Made by a program: the position numbers and the translations under genes. From the NCBI GenBank assembly GCA_007570785.1, contig ML661885.1, forward strand, positions 11,325,355 to 11,389,354: a stretch of DNA of 64,000 bases, in the 5' to 3' direction. The notes under the pieces were generated by a model. The model did not search any database and had not been told where the DNA came from. It was given only the letters and a program-made list of their open reading frames with translations. Each line of letters opens with the position of its first letter. Within the stretch, counting starts at the first letter, position 1. Origin of the DNA: Antilocapra americana (lineage: Eukaryota > Chordata > Mammalia > Artiodactyla > Antilocapridae). Positions 9,682-21,211 of the stretch are shown one piece after another.

Positions 9682-12439
9682 CGCTGGGGTGCGGGCGGTC
9701 CCGTTTGGCTTAGGAAGAAGGGGTGCAGAACACCCTGGAGGGAAGGACGGGGAGAGCAGGGAGGCGCGGTGGCCCCGGTTCTCTGGCGTTCGCTCTGCCC
9801 GGGCCAGGTGTCCTGGAACGCGGCGGCGCGGTCACCTCTTCGGTTACCTGGGCGCGGACAGGTGAACTCCGGAGGGGCCAGCCTGGCCCAGGCAGGAATA
9901 GTTTGAGGTGTCCGACTGTCCTGTACCGCTCACCACATGCACAGGGGCCCGGACAGGCTGAAGCGGCCGGATGCACACACTCAGTCTTACACACGCTCAC
10001 TTTTTCCCTGGAATTCACACTGTCTTGCGCGTTGCTTTCTTTCCTTTTTTTTCCTCTCTTCCAAATGTGGGCAGTAGTGGAACCCGAAAAATGTGGAGGA
10101 GGTGCTTAGCAGTGGGATGGAATAAGGTTAACCTGGAGAAAACTGAATTGGTAGGGAGTAGGTTTCGGCAGGTACGGGCGTGTTGAATGAAATTGTCCAG
10201 CTGAGGCGCTGACATTGGTCTCTGGATGGAAAAAAAAGCCCTTTGAATTGCAGCCCCTACCTGCGCTGGAGGGGGTCGGGGGAAGAAAAGGGGGCGGAGA
10301 AGGGTTCGGAAAATGCACACGCATATTTATGGGAAGGAGGCGTGGGGCTCTGAGCTGTTTTTTTCTCGCCATCAGAGAATTGATGACAAGATACTGTAGG
10401 AGAAAGGAAGAGCGGGAGAACAGGAGAGAATGAGGACTGAAACCCGACTCGGGCAGAGCGTCCCGCCGGTGGCCAGGGCTCCGGGCAGCTGCAGAGACCG
10501 GCGGGGAGGGGGGTCCTCACGGCCCCCGTCCTCTCTGGTTCAGCCGTCCAGTTGGGCACCGACCTGCCGTGCGAGGATTTGGGGAGGGGGTCGAAATTCC
10601 CCACCCCCCACAATAAACCCCAAAACATTTTGGTTATTTTTGAATTTTACATGACCACGGTGTTTTAAGACTGAAACTGCAGGAGGAAGAGCTAAGCGGA
10701 GGATGGAGCACCTTCGCCAGGACTAATGAAAGGAGAATGACAACTGCAGGAAAAACAAGGATGCAGATTAATGTCCCATTACAAAAAGGGAGCAGACAAG
10801 GGTGTGATCATAACGAGTTTCACAGTATCAAGATTTTCAAGATCTCTTATTTTCCTGACCAACTTTTAAGTTAACTAAGTACTACTGTCTTGAGATATGC
10901 GCCCATTATTTCAACTCAAACTCATTGTTACAGAGTATTCATAAAGTCCTACAGTAGATGTCTTGATTCTTGTTTTTGCCAAAAGTATGAGCAAAGGAAG
11001 TCTACAAAAGCAGAGTATTAACAGAATTGCTGGAGCTACTTGAATTCCTTTCTTTGCCTTTAGTCTAAAGATTAGGCTATATACAATTATGTATATATAT
11101 ATATTAAATTATGCATATACATATACTAAATATTTAAAGGAGAACATAATAACCCTCTGTGGTACAGCTTATTACGTCAAAAGAAACATAAATACATTTG
11201 GAGTGTTTCTCCTCTAGAATATAAAGTATAGTTTACCAGGAAGAATAGATGAATTGTTTTTAATAGATGCTGTTGGTGTTTGTTAACTTTTAAAATTCCC
11301 CAGATTCTCTCCAAGTGATAATAATAGAGTTTGGAATATATGCAAACTTTCTACATAATTAGGAAATAGATCCAACTTGGTTTTTATTAAATGTTCACAT
11401 TTTCAGGTTCTGACTAGCTAGTTCCACTGATGAATTGTAAGTGATGGTAAAATTGTGTCATGAAGTATTAGACCTCCTCACTAAAAAACAAACAAGGACA
11501 GAATTATATGCTTTGTATTTTTATTGATTTGGGGGAGTAACATATTACATATACTCCTCATTAGCTTGGATTACAGTTTGAGTAGTTAATTTTTTAAGGG
11601 TGATGTGCACTTTAAGTGATTAAAAGGGAGAAAATGGATAAGTTCTCTTCTACTTAAAGAAGAGTTCCTTATGCCACAGTTTTTTTAATCATGAGAGAGC
11701 TTAGGTTTTGAGAGTAGAATTACATACGCTTTACTAAATTGGAAAATCTCATACTATAAAATTACTGAAACTAGTGTAAAATGGACATATTGATCTATCA
11801 TTCTCCTCAAAGCTCTCAGGATTTGATTTAATGGTTCTCATAAAAACTGTTTCAAGAGATCAGAACAGGAGCTGAAGCATCTGAATTTAGTAGGAAGTAT
11901 CACAAAGGACTGTCACATATTTAATTCTTGGCCCACATTGTAAGAAACAATGATATAGGCTAAAATCTCCATTTATCAATCACAAATTGAAATCATTAGG
12001 TGATGCCAGGTTTTATTATCTGTGCTTTGTTATAATTTGTGTGTGTGGAGACACTGGAATTGGTGACATAGGCTTACTTTAGTTTTGAAAATATACAGAA
12101 CCAGACAGTACCTTCCCTTTACAGATCTTGGTAGGACTGTTTAAGAAAACACATTGGAGTGAGACACTTTAAAGACAGCACAAGAATGTTGCTTAAAACA
12201 ATAGCAAGGGTATATACTGGTAGAGAGAACACTTGTATTTTTTTTTTTAACTTATACAGGTTATTTGCTTAGTTAATTTCTTTCTTACTTTACTTATTTC
12301 TAAAATTTTGTCACTGAAAATTATTGGTTGGGATGGTGCTCAGGGCAGTCATATATCTTGGTTCAAGCGTGGTCACACTCACAAGGTCACACTCTTGGGT
12401 GTGTGGGTCATCCTCACACTGACACACACAAGTGTGGGA
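9682..12439 (+). other. C8orf34: Proximal intron 1, free of interspersed repeats
   Basis: No SINE, LINE or DNA transposon is recognisable across about 2.7 kb, unlike the rest of the window. GC content declines from the island edge (about 9850-10650) into AT-rich DNA. A short (AT)n run lies near 11089-11103. Several frames of 70-128 codons near 9700-10650 are GC-rich chance frames without recognisable domains. Confidence 0.6.
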
Positions 12440-12805
12440 AATCCTACACCATATAAAATCACTTGTATGTGGAATCTAAAAAAGAAAAATGATACAAATG
12501 AACTTATTTACAAAACAGAAACAGATCCACAGATGTAGAAAACAAATGCATGGTTACCAAAGGGGAAGAGGGGGAGGGAGGGATTAATTAGGAGTTTGCA
12601 ATCAACAGATACACACCACTATATGTAAAATAAATAACAAGTTATAGCACAGAGAACTCTACTCAATATCTTGTAACAACCCATAATGGAAAAGAATTTG
12701 AAAAAGATTATATATTCATATATATATATGCATATAGTCATATATATATGAATCACTTTGCTGTGTACCTGTGTACATTGTAATCAACTGTACTTCAGTT
12801 TAAGA
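12440..12805 (+). mobile_element. L1 LINE 3' UTR fragment (older L1)
   Basis: accatataaaatcacttgt, gtggaatctaaaaaagaaa, atgatacaaatgaacttat, atggttaccaaagggg and caatatcttgtaacaaccc occur in order, as in older L1 3' ends. They are followed by an (AT)n stretch and actttgctgtgtacctg. Confidence 0.75.
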
Positions 12806-13492
12806 AAGCAGTGGTAACAAGGCCACCCCTGTAGTAAAATCCATGCCAAGAGACATCATAATGAAATTTCTGGGGAAAAAAGAAGAGATTAAAATCATGA
12901 AATCAGCTAGAGAAATGCAACATTATCCCTATAGAGGAAAAAACAATTAGAATGGCACCAGATTTCTCATCATGCCCACTGAGGTCAGGAGGCAGTGAAA
13001 CAGTGTTTTTCAAGTGCTGAAAAAATATAAAAAGAATCTAGAATTCTACAGAGAAAATATCCTTAAGAAATGAAAGGAAAACCAAGAGAATTTGTCACCA
13101 GCAGTCCCTCCTGAAAAGTATGGCTAAAGGAATTTCTCTAAACAGAAAGGCAATGATAAAAGAAGAAGGAAGTTTAGAACATCAGGAAAGAGAAAAAACA
13201 TAGAGCAAAAATATAAATGAGTACAGATAATACAAAAATGAGTACAGATAATACATTTTCCTTCTCCTCTTGAATTTACTAAATTATGTCTGATTGAAGT
13301 TCTAATTATGACAATGCCAGATGTGGTTCTAAATGTATATAGAAGAAATACTTAACAAAATTGTATTACTATGTAATCAGAGAAGAGAAAAAGGGTACTA
13401 AGAAGGTAAGGTTTCTGTTCTTCACTTGAGCTGGTAAAATGACAACACCTGTTGATTAATTCTGCATGTATAATATCATATGTAGTATGTAT
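12806..13492 (+). mobile_element. Old L1 LINE, upstream part
   Basis: Begins around catgccaagagacatcataatg. It contains aaaatcatgaaatcagctagagaa, gcaccagatttctcatcat, gagaatttgtcaccagcag and ggctaaaggaatttc, phrases found upstream of ORF2 in old mammalian L1-related elements. It lies in the same orientation as, and just upstream of, the endonuclease-like part at 15121-16135. The two were separated by the SINE and BovB at 13493-15120. Confidence 0.6.
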
Positions 13493-13714
13493 ATGCGTGC
13501 TCAGTTTCTCAATTGTATCTGACTCTTTGTGACCCCATGAACTGTAGCCCACCAGGCTCCTCTCTCCATGGGGATTCTCCATGCAAGAGTATAGGAGTGG
13601 GTTACCAATTCCTCCTCCAGGGGATCTTCCGACCCAGGGATTGAACCTGAGCCTCTTGCATCTCCTATATTGACAGGCAGATTTTTAATGTAATGCTGTG
13701 CCACCTGGGAAGCC
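13493..13714 (-). repeat. Bov-tA SINE, nearly complete
   Basis: Runs in reverse orientation from gtgctcagtttctcaattg through the body (gaccccatgaactgtag) to the head ccacctgggaagcc. It abuts the BovB at 13717 and lies within the old L1. Confidence 0.88.
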
Positions 13715-13716
13715 TC

Positions 13717-15120
13717 TATTCAGTTCAGTCGCTCAATCACGTCTGACTCTTTGCGACCCCATGGACTGCAGCATGCCAGGCCTCCCTGTCCATCACCAAC
13801 TCCAGGAGTTTACCTAAACTCATATCCACTGAGTCAGTGATGCCATCCAACTATCTCATCCTCTGTTGTCCCCTTCTCCTCCTGCCCTCAATCTTTCCCA
13901 GCATCAGGGTCTTTTCAAATGAATCAACTCTTCACATGAGGTGGCCAGAGTATTGGAGTTTCAACTTCAACAGCAGGCCTTCCATTGAACACCCAGGACT
14001 GATCTCCTTTAGGATGGACTTGTTGGATCTCCTTGCAGTCCAAGGGACTCAAGAGTCTTCTCCAAAACCACAGTTCAAAGCATCAATTCTTCTGTGCTCA
14101 GCTTTCTTTATAGTCCAACTCTCACATCCATACATGACTACTGGAAAAAACATAGCCTTGACTAGACAGACGTTTGTTGACAAAGTAATGTCTCTGCTTT
14201 TTAATATGCTGTCTAGGTTGGTCATAACTTTCCTTCCAAGGAGTAAGCGTCTTTTAATTTCATGGCTGAAATCACCATCTGCAGTGACTTTGGACCCCCC
14301 AAAATGAAGTCAGCCACTGATTCCACTGTTTCCCCATCTATTTGCCATGAAGTGACGGGACTGGATGCCTTTATCTTAGTTTTCTGAATGTTGAGCTTTA
14401 AGCCAACTTTTTCCCTCTCCTCTTTCCCTTTCATCAAGGGGCCCTTTATTTCTTCTTCACTTTCTGCCAAAAGGGTCGTGTCATCTGCATATCTCAGGTT
14501 ACTGATATTTCTCCCGGCAGTCTTCACTTCCAGCTTTTGCTTCATCCAGCCCAGTGCTTCTCATGATGTACTCTGCATATAAGTTAAATAAGCAGGGTGA
14601 CAATATAGCCTTGACATACTCCTTTTCCTATATGGAACCAATCTGTTGTTGCTTCCTGACCTGCATACAGGTTTCTTGAGAGGCAGGTCAGGTGGTCTGG
14701 TGTTCCCATCTCTTTTAGAATTTTCCACAGTTTATTGTGATCCACATAGTCAAAGGCTTTGGCATAGTCAATAAAGCAGAAATAGATGTTTTTCTGGAAC
14801 TCTCTTGCTTTTTCGACGATCCAGCAGATGTTGGCAATTTGATCTCTGGTTCCTCTGCCTTTTCTAAACCCAGCTTGAACATCTGGAAGCTCACGGTTCA
14901 CATATTGCTGAAGCCTGGCTTGGAGAATTTTGAGCATTACTTTACTAGCATGTGAGATGAGTGCAATTGTGCTGTAGTTTGAGCATTCTTTGGCATTGCC
15001 TTTCTTTGGGATTGGAATGAAAACTGACCTTTTCCAGTCCTGTGGCCATTGCTGAGTTTTCCAAATTTGCTGACATATTGAGTACAGCACTTTCACAGCA
15101 TCATCTTTTAGGATTTGAAA
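13717..15120 (-). mobile_element. BovB (RTE) LINE, 5'-truncated, reverse orientation
   Basis: Reads from the BovB 3' terminus (ttcagttcagtcgctcaatc on the plus strand) back to ggatttgaaa, where it is truncated. The minus strand encodes reverse transcriptase pieces. 15162-14584 carries the finger/palm block with QAGFRKGRGTRDQI and motif A as FIDYAKAFDYVDH. 14545-14222 carries motif C as YADD in LRYADDTTLLAE. The frames are broken by stops and shifts, so it is inactive. It is nested in the old L1. Confidence 0.92.
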
Positions 15121-16135
15121 CACTAGAGCAAGTAAAAAATCTATACAATAAGATGCCCTCAAAAAATATAGATAAATAAAAATGGAACTTTAAAAAAATG
15201 TGAAAATAACCCACAGTAACAGGAAACGGGAGAAAAAAAAGAGAACAAACAGAAAAACAAAAAATACAGAGCAGGCTTTAGTCCTAATATGTCAATAATT
15301 GAATGCAAATGGTCTAAATATACCATTTAAAAGATAGAATGGATTAAAAACACAATCCAACTAAATGCTATCTCTAAGAAACTCATTTCAAATATAAAGA
15401 TATAAGCAGGATACAAGTAAAAGGGTTAAAAAAAATAAGCCAAACATCAAGAGAAAGCAGGAGTGCCTATGTTAATATCAGATAAAGTAGACTTTAGAGG
15501 ATAGAAAATTACCAGAGACAGGAATTGTCATTGCATAATAATAGAAGGGTTAACCCACCAAGAAAAAGAGCAATCCTGAGTGTGTATTTACTGAGCCGCA
15601 GAGTTACAAAATGTATGAAGCAGAAACTGATAGAACAAAAAAGAAAAATAGACAAATGTGTAATTATAGTTCAAGATTTCAAAACCCCTCTCTTGACAAT
15701 TGAAAGAACAATTTGACAGGAAATCAAAAACGCTACAGGAGAAAGCAACAGCACATCAGACAACAGGATCTAGATGACATTTGTAGACTGCTCTATGCAA
15801 CAGCAGCAGAAAACACATTCTTTTCAAGTTGCAAGGAATACATATAGAGACAGACCATTCCCTGAACCACAAAACAACCCTCAGTTGAAATCATACAAAT
15901 GTTTTCTCCATCATGGTGGGATAAAACTAGAAATCAGTAATAGAAAGAAAAGAAGAAAATTCCCCCAACACTGGGAAGCTGTACTCACACTTCTACATAA
16001 TCTACTGGTCAGAGAAGAAATCACAAGGAAATAAAAATACATCAAACCATGAAATGGAAGATATGTTAAAATTTGTGAGATGCAGCTCAAGCAGGGTGGA
16101 GAGGGAATTTTATAACACTAAAATGCATATGATAA
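15121..16135 (+). mobile_element. Old L1 LINE, ORF2 endonuclease remnant
   Basis: Continues the element broken at 13492. It encodes degraded L1 endonuclease text. At 15525-15716 IVQDFKTPLLTIERT corresponds to the conserved L1 block IVGDFNTPLSTIDRT. At 15774-16034 HHGGIKLEISNRK corresponds to the DHNGIKLEINN block that carries a catalytic Asp-His pair; the Asp appears lost. Numerous stops, so a fossil. Confidence 0.8.
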
Positions 16136-16799
16136 AAAAGTGGATGATGTAACTGACCTAAATAGGAATGCTCTTTCTATGCCTTTCCTCTGTCCACTCC
16201 TAATAGTAGAGGACAGTCTATCTGATGAGAGAGAGGGTCCTTCTTCTGCAGTTAAGGATATGTGAACATAATTAAGGTGATAACTAAGTATTTGTTCATA
16301 TATCATACCTTGTATCTAGAAGTAGATCTTAAGAGTCTGAAGGTGGGAAACAAGTGCCTCCTGCTTTATTGTGTATCTATTCAAGTATCTAGTGGAGCCC
16401 AGACTATAAATCAGGTGCTCAGCCAATGTTAAACAAAATTTTATTCAGTTTATTTAATTGAATTAAACAAAACATTGAATTGTGTATATTTTTCCTTTCT
16501 ATGGAGAAAAAACATTGAAGGTAGAACCAGCTAGCAAATACCATCTTGATGTATATTCCTTTAACACCAGAGCAAAATATCCCACACCCCATTAATTAAC
16601 CTTTTTGTACAGTGAATAACTTATAATTATGTACTTAATTATCTAATGCACTTTCAGCCATATTTTCCATTTTTTAATATCTGCTTCCTAGAAAGGACCT
16701 GATAAATTAATTCACACCACTCTGCAAGGCTTAGAGCATAACTCCTCCCCCTTTCAAGTGCATTTGCATTTAAAATGAAGGAAGATACACAACGCCGTT
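16136..16799. other. Intronic DNA without recognisable feature
   Basis: AT-rich. No repeat family or exon recognised. Confidence 0.5.
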
Positions 16800-17845
16800 A
16801 TGTTGTTGTTGTTCAGTCTCTCGGTTGTAGCTGACTCGTTGCGACCCCGTGAATTGTAGCATGCCAAGCCTTCCCTGTCCTTCACTGTCTCCTGGAGTTT
16901 GCTCAAACTCATGCCCATTGAGTCAGTGATGCTCTCTAACCATCTCATCCTGTGTCGCCCCCTTCTCCTCTTGCCTTCAGTCTTTCTCAGAATCAGGGTC
17001 TTTTCCCGTGAGTCAGCTCTTAGCATCAGGTGGCCAAAGTATCAGAGCTTCTGCTTCAGCAGAATTAATTTTCAGGGTTGATTTAGGATTGACTGGTTTG
17101 GTCTCCTTTCTGTCCAAGGAACTCCCTAGAGTCTTCTCCAGTACCACAATTCTAAAGTATCAGTTCTTCGGCACTCAGCATTTTTATGGTCCTGCTCTCA
17201 CACCAGTACATGACTACTTGGAAAAACCATAGCTTTGACTATATGGACCTTTGCCAGCAAAGTGTTATCTCTGTTTTTAATATGCTGTATGGGTTTGTCA
17301 TAGCTTTTCTTCAAGGGAGCAAGCATCCTTTAATTTTGTGGCTGCAGTCACTGTCTGCAGTGATTATAGAGCCCAAGAAAATAAAATCTGTCACTGTTTC
17401 CACTTTCCCCCCATATATTTGCCAGGGCTGGATCCATGATCTTGGTTTTTTGAATGCTGAGTTTTAAGCCAGCTTTTTCACTCTCCTCTCTCACCTTCAT
17501 CAGGAGGCTCTTTAGTTCTTCTTTGCTTTCTGCCATTAGAGTGGTGCCAACTGCATTTCTGAGGTTGTTGATAATTCTCATGGCAATCTTGTTTCTAGCT
17601 TGTGATTCATCCAGCCTGGCATTTTGCATGGTGTACTCTGCATATAAGTTAAATAAGCAGGGTGACAATATACAGCAAGAATACTGAAGTGATTTGCCAT
17701 CCCGTACTCCAGTGGACCTTGTTTTGTCAGAACTCTCCACTATCACCCGTCTGTCTGGAGTGGCCCTGCCAAACATGTCTTATAGCTTTACTGAGTTATG
17801 CAAGCCCCTTCACCACATCACAAGGCTGTGATCCATGAAGGGAGT
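16800..17845 (-). mobile_element. BovB LINE with an internal deletion
   Basis: The reverse-orientation BovB 3' part runs from 16800 (ttgttgttgttcagtctctc) to about 17672. It then joins directly to 17673-17845 (ccagtggaccttgttttgtcagaac ... aaggctgtgatccatg), which belongs far upstream in BovB, before the reverse transcriptase fingers. The joined minus-strand frame at 17776-17348 still shows the post-motif-C region, but YADD itself is lost (NAVGTTLMAE instead of YADDTTLMAE). Inactive. Confidence 0.85.
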
Positions 17846-18594
17846 GAGTAGTAGGTATTCTACTAAATAGTTGTCAGTACATTTATGAATGAAGACAATC
17901 AGAACCAACCTGTCACATCTCAAAATGATGGTTTGTGTATGAGTTATATTTTGTAGTAGGAATCTGGAAATGTTCTCAGCAATTTATGGGAGATTTCACT
18001 GTCTTAAAAATTCATCACAAGTTTGTCTTTTCAACAGCTATTAAATTCTTCAGTGCATCATGTTTGAAACTTCATTTCCACTCATTTGGTACTTACTGGA
18101 TGCTGTATTACATACTGAGAAGTATAAACTTATATAAAAGGTTTCCTGTCCTCAAAAACTCCTGTATATTTATTAATAGAAAAGACTGATACACTTGGGA
18201 CCCTCTGAACCATTCTGTTCTGATAATTTTACAGAAGCACGCCTTGATTTTCTTGGTGCTTGGGCTACTTCATGCTTGTCAATATATTTCATCATTATAC
18301 TATAGGAAGTAAAAAATTCATATTTGAAATTCACATTTAGAGATTAGTTTTCAAGAAATTTAACCTTGAAATCAAGTATGTAAATCAAAAAAGGTAAAGG
18401 GAAGATTTGTTAATAGAATAGCTTCTATTGTTATTATTTTTGTTTCTGAAAGTTCTTAGCAACAGAAAGACATCTAAACATGAATTAGTAACACTATCTA
18501 AATCATCTGATAGTTGGATAGTGCTCTAGGTGAAATACATTGATAGTTTTAGGTTGTAAGTTGTTCCTTTAACATAAAAACATCAGTTTCTTTC
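17846..18594. other. Intronic DNA without recognisable feature
   Basis: No exon or repeat family recognised. An 84-codon frame at 17935-18189 has no recognisable features. Confidence 0.5.
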
Positions 18595-18996
18595 TTTTTT
18601 TTTTTATTAGTTTTGCCAAACAATGACATGATATCACCATGGGTTTACATATGCTCCCCCTCCAGAACCCCCCTCCCTCCTCCCTCCCCCCAGGAAATCT
18701 CGTTGCACCAGCCCCAAGCATCAGTCCTGGGCTGGCGATTGATTAGACATATGATAATTAACATGTTTCAATGCCATTCTCCCATATCATCCCACCCTTT
18801 CCCTCATCCACAGAGTCCACGAGTCTATTCTATACATCTGCGTTCCTTTTGCTGTCTCGCATGTTGGGTTCTCGTTACCGTCTTTCTAAATTCCATATAT
18901 ATGCGTTAATATACTGTATTGTTGTTTTCGCTTCTGGCTTACTTCACTCTGGATAATGGGCTCCAGTTTCGTCCATCTGAGTAGAACTGATTCAAA
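18595..18996 (-). mobile_element. Young L1 LINE 3' end, reverse orientation
   Basis: Starts with a T-run and ttattagttttgccaaacaatg. It passes through the C-rich block (complement of the G-run) at about 18655-18690 and ends inside the ORF2 C-terminus (ctccagtttcgtccatctg). The complement encodes the same [11 protein letters not shown]...HIYGI end as the L1 at 5886. Confidence 0.9.
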
Positions 18997-19157
18997 TTTG
19001 AAGTATAACCTGGAGCATACAGGAGTGTATTCCCTCACTGTTTGAACATATTGATCTAAATTCATAGTGATCAAGCTATATTGAATTGAGAATGCATTTG
19101 ATTTGCCTATACATTGAGATAACATTTCTATTTGTATGGAGTGAGCTTCATTGTATA

Positions 19158-19287
19158 TTGGAGAAGGAAATGTCAACCCACTCCAGTGTTCTTGCCTGGA
19201 GAATCCCAGGGATGGCGGTGGGCTGCCGTCTATGGGATTGCACAGAGTCGGACACGACTGAAGCGACTGAGCAGCAGCAGCAGCGGC
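19158..19287 (+). repeat. Bov-A2-type SINE monomer
   Basis: ttggagaaggaaatgtcaacc through cggacacgactgaagcgactg and an (agc)n tail. Flanked by a perfect 9-bp duplication, cattgtata, at 19149-19157 and 19288-19296. Confidence 0.9.
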
Positions 19288-19588
19288 CATTGTATAAGAC
19301 ATTGTATGTGCATGCTTTTGACATTAATTCACTACTCTCGTACTCTTTAGAATTCTCTCCGTAGGACCTAGTGTTGTTTTGGTTATTTCACCTTTTCCCA
19401 ATACATTTTTTATTTCTCAAATATAATAACCATCTTAACATTATATAAAATTATAGTTTAAATAGCTACAATTAATTAAACAGAGTATTATTCTGTTCTG
19501 ACTGGAAATATTTCTGGAAACATTCCCTAGTATCTTTCCTCTTAGTGATATAACGATGATATGAAAAACAATACTGTTAAAATATGCA
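19288..19588. other. Intronic DNA without recognisable feature
   Basis: AT-rich, nothing recognised beyond the SINE duplication at its left edge. Confidence 0.45.
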
Positions 19589-19775
19589 GATGGAGATTTC
19601 TTCAGTGGTCCAGTGGCTAAGACTCTGTACTTGCAATGAAAAAGGCCTGGGTTCTATCCCTGGGCAGGAAATTGAGTCCTATGTGCCACAGCTGGGAATT
19701 TACATGCTGCAACTAAAAAGTCCATGTGCCACAACTAAGACCCCAGACAGCCAAGTGAATAAATACTAAAAAATA
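19589..19775 (+). repeat. CHR-type tRNA SINE
   Basis: gatttcttcagtggtccagtggctaagac, then ggttctatccctgggcagg, then the repeated gtgccacaactaag-type tail units and an A-rich end. Confidence 0.8.
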
Positions 19776-19778
19776 TAT

Positions 19779-19843
19779 GCATATATATATATATATATAT
19801 ATGTTTTTGTATATATATGTGTGTATATATATATATATATATA
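19779..19843. repeat. (AT)n microsatellites
   Basis: Two (AT)n tracts (about 19779-19802 and 19811-19843) separated by tttttgt and short gt runs, between the CHR SINE tail and the BovB fragment. Confidence 0.95.
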
Positions 19844-20080
19844 CGTTGTTGTTGTTCAGTTGTGAAGTCATATTCACGTCTTTGTGATCCCATGGACCTC
19901 AGCATGCCAGGCTTGCCTGTCCTTCACTGTCTCCCAGAGTTTGTCAAATTCGTGTCCATTGAGTCGGTAATGCTATCTAACCATGTCACCATCTGCTGCA
20001 CAGGTGACAAATACTCTCCTTTTTGGAAGCTCGCAAAAAGTCTTAGCTTTTGCAGAATTATTTTCAGTCTAACCCTCGCT
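19844..20080 (-). mobile_element. BovB LINE 3' fragment
   Basis: Reverse-orientation BovB terminus: gttgttgttcagttgtgaag, catggacctcagcatgccagg, ctgtccttcactgtctccc, gtccattgagtcggtaatgc. Similarity fades after about 20010. Confidence 0.75.
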
Positions 20081-21137
20081 TAACATTAAGTTAAGACATT
20101 GAGATCTGTGTACACTTGGCCATCTCACTGCCACAGTCTGGAGATTGGTCAGGAATCCATGACAGAGATCAGAGTCACTCGGTTTGTGAATAGTTCAGTT
20201 TTGAGAAATAATATTTAGAGAAGAATTCCTGAAGTGCATTAAGTTCTCAAGTTATTAAAAGTATATTTTAGGATACAGTTAGTTCAACTATGATTTGCGT
20301 ACCCAGTCTGCATAAAGTTGCCCCATGGAAGAATTACTTTTGCTGAGCTGAACTGTGGAGTGGTTTCAGAAACTGCTACTGAGAGTCATTTTTCAAATTA
20401 GACCATGAAAATGCATAGTTTTGTCAACTATGGGATGTGTGGGGTAGCATGCCTATAACATTAGGCAGCATCTTTTGTAAGAAGTACTGCACATTTAATA
20501 ATGTCAGAAATAGTATATAAATATTCTGAATTGTGTACCTAAAAGTATTTTCTCCCTCCTTTTTTTTTTGGCATAAGTTTCTGGAAAACTCATAGCCTAA
20601 TGGTAGTCAGAATGTAGGTCACTACCATGACGACTTATACACTCATTCTTTTTCCCATATTGTCTTCATTTATTTTAGTTTATCTTTTCCCTCCCACTTT
20701 GTTAATGCCATTTGATCATAATTTCTGCTTCTTTGGACAGTGCCTTCAATTCTGAAATAAGGCAGAATACAAGTTTGATATAAATCATAAAGTGACCCAC
20801 CCATAATCTGAATAATTTAGGTGCATTACAGGATACATTTGAATGCTGTTTCCTATTGATACACACTCTCAGTGACTTTCTTTTTGAAAATATTTCTTTG
20901 GCTTCTTCCGGATTGTTTAGGGAGAATTTGTTAGCAGGATGATGTCTCCTGGGATGAGTCTATTGAGGAGCAGAGATGAAGCTTCCTAAAAGGCAGTATC
21001 TGAGACTCAAGGTCTTTGCTTGATCTGTTTTCTCTGCTTGAAAGTTTTCTCCTCAACATCTCCTGTGCAGGCTTCTCTTCCATTCAGAAGTTTAAATATC
21101 TCATCAAAGAGGCTCTCACAGATAACTTTTATTATAG
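20081..21137. other. Intronic DNA without recognisable feature
   Basis: No repeat family or exon recognised. Confidence 0.5.
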
Positions 21138-21211
21138 GCTGGTGGGGATCTTAGTCCCTTGGCTCTGAAAGTACAGAGTCCTAGCCACTGGACTATTAGG
21201 GATTTCCAACA
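21138..21211 (-). repeat. CHR-type SINE fragment
   Basis: ggggatcttagtcccttggctc followed by aagtacagagtcctagccactggactattagggatttcc is the complement of the CHR head. Confidence 0.75.

Larger units (their letters stand above)
8860..9850 (+). promoter_or_regulatory. C8orf34: CpG island promoter and 5' UTR of C8orf34 homolog
   Basis: GC-rich with very many CG dinucleotides, in sharp contrast to the AT-rich surroundings. It contains an inverted CCAAT box (attgg, 8980-8984), a GC box (gggcggg, 9088-9094), a second GC-box-like cluster in the opposite orientation (9207-9218) and short (CCG)n and (GAG)n runs. I see no TATA box at a useful position. This is the standard architecture of a dispersed-start mammalian promoter, and it encloses the coding exon at 9607-9675. 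The transcription start cannot be fixed from sequence alone. Such islands often fire in both directions; I recall an antisense RNA annotated at the human gene but cannot show one here. Confidence 0.85.

Noticed and set aside
13837..14307. 156-codon plus-strand frame
   Set aside because: It is antisense to the BovB reverse transcriptase region; equivalent antisense frames appear in the other BovB copies.
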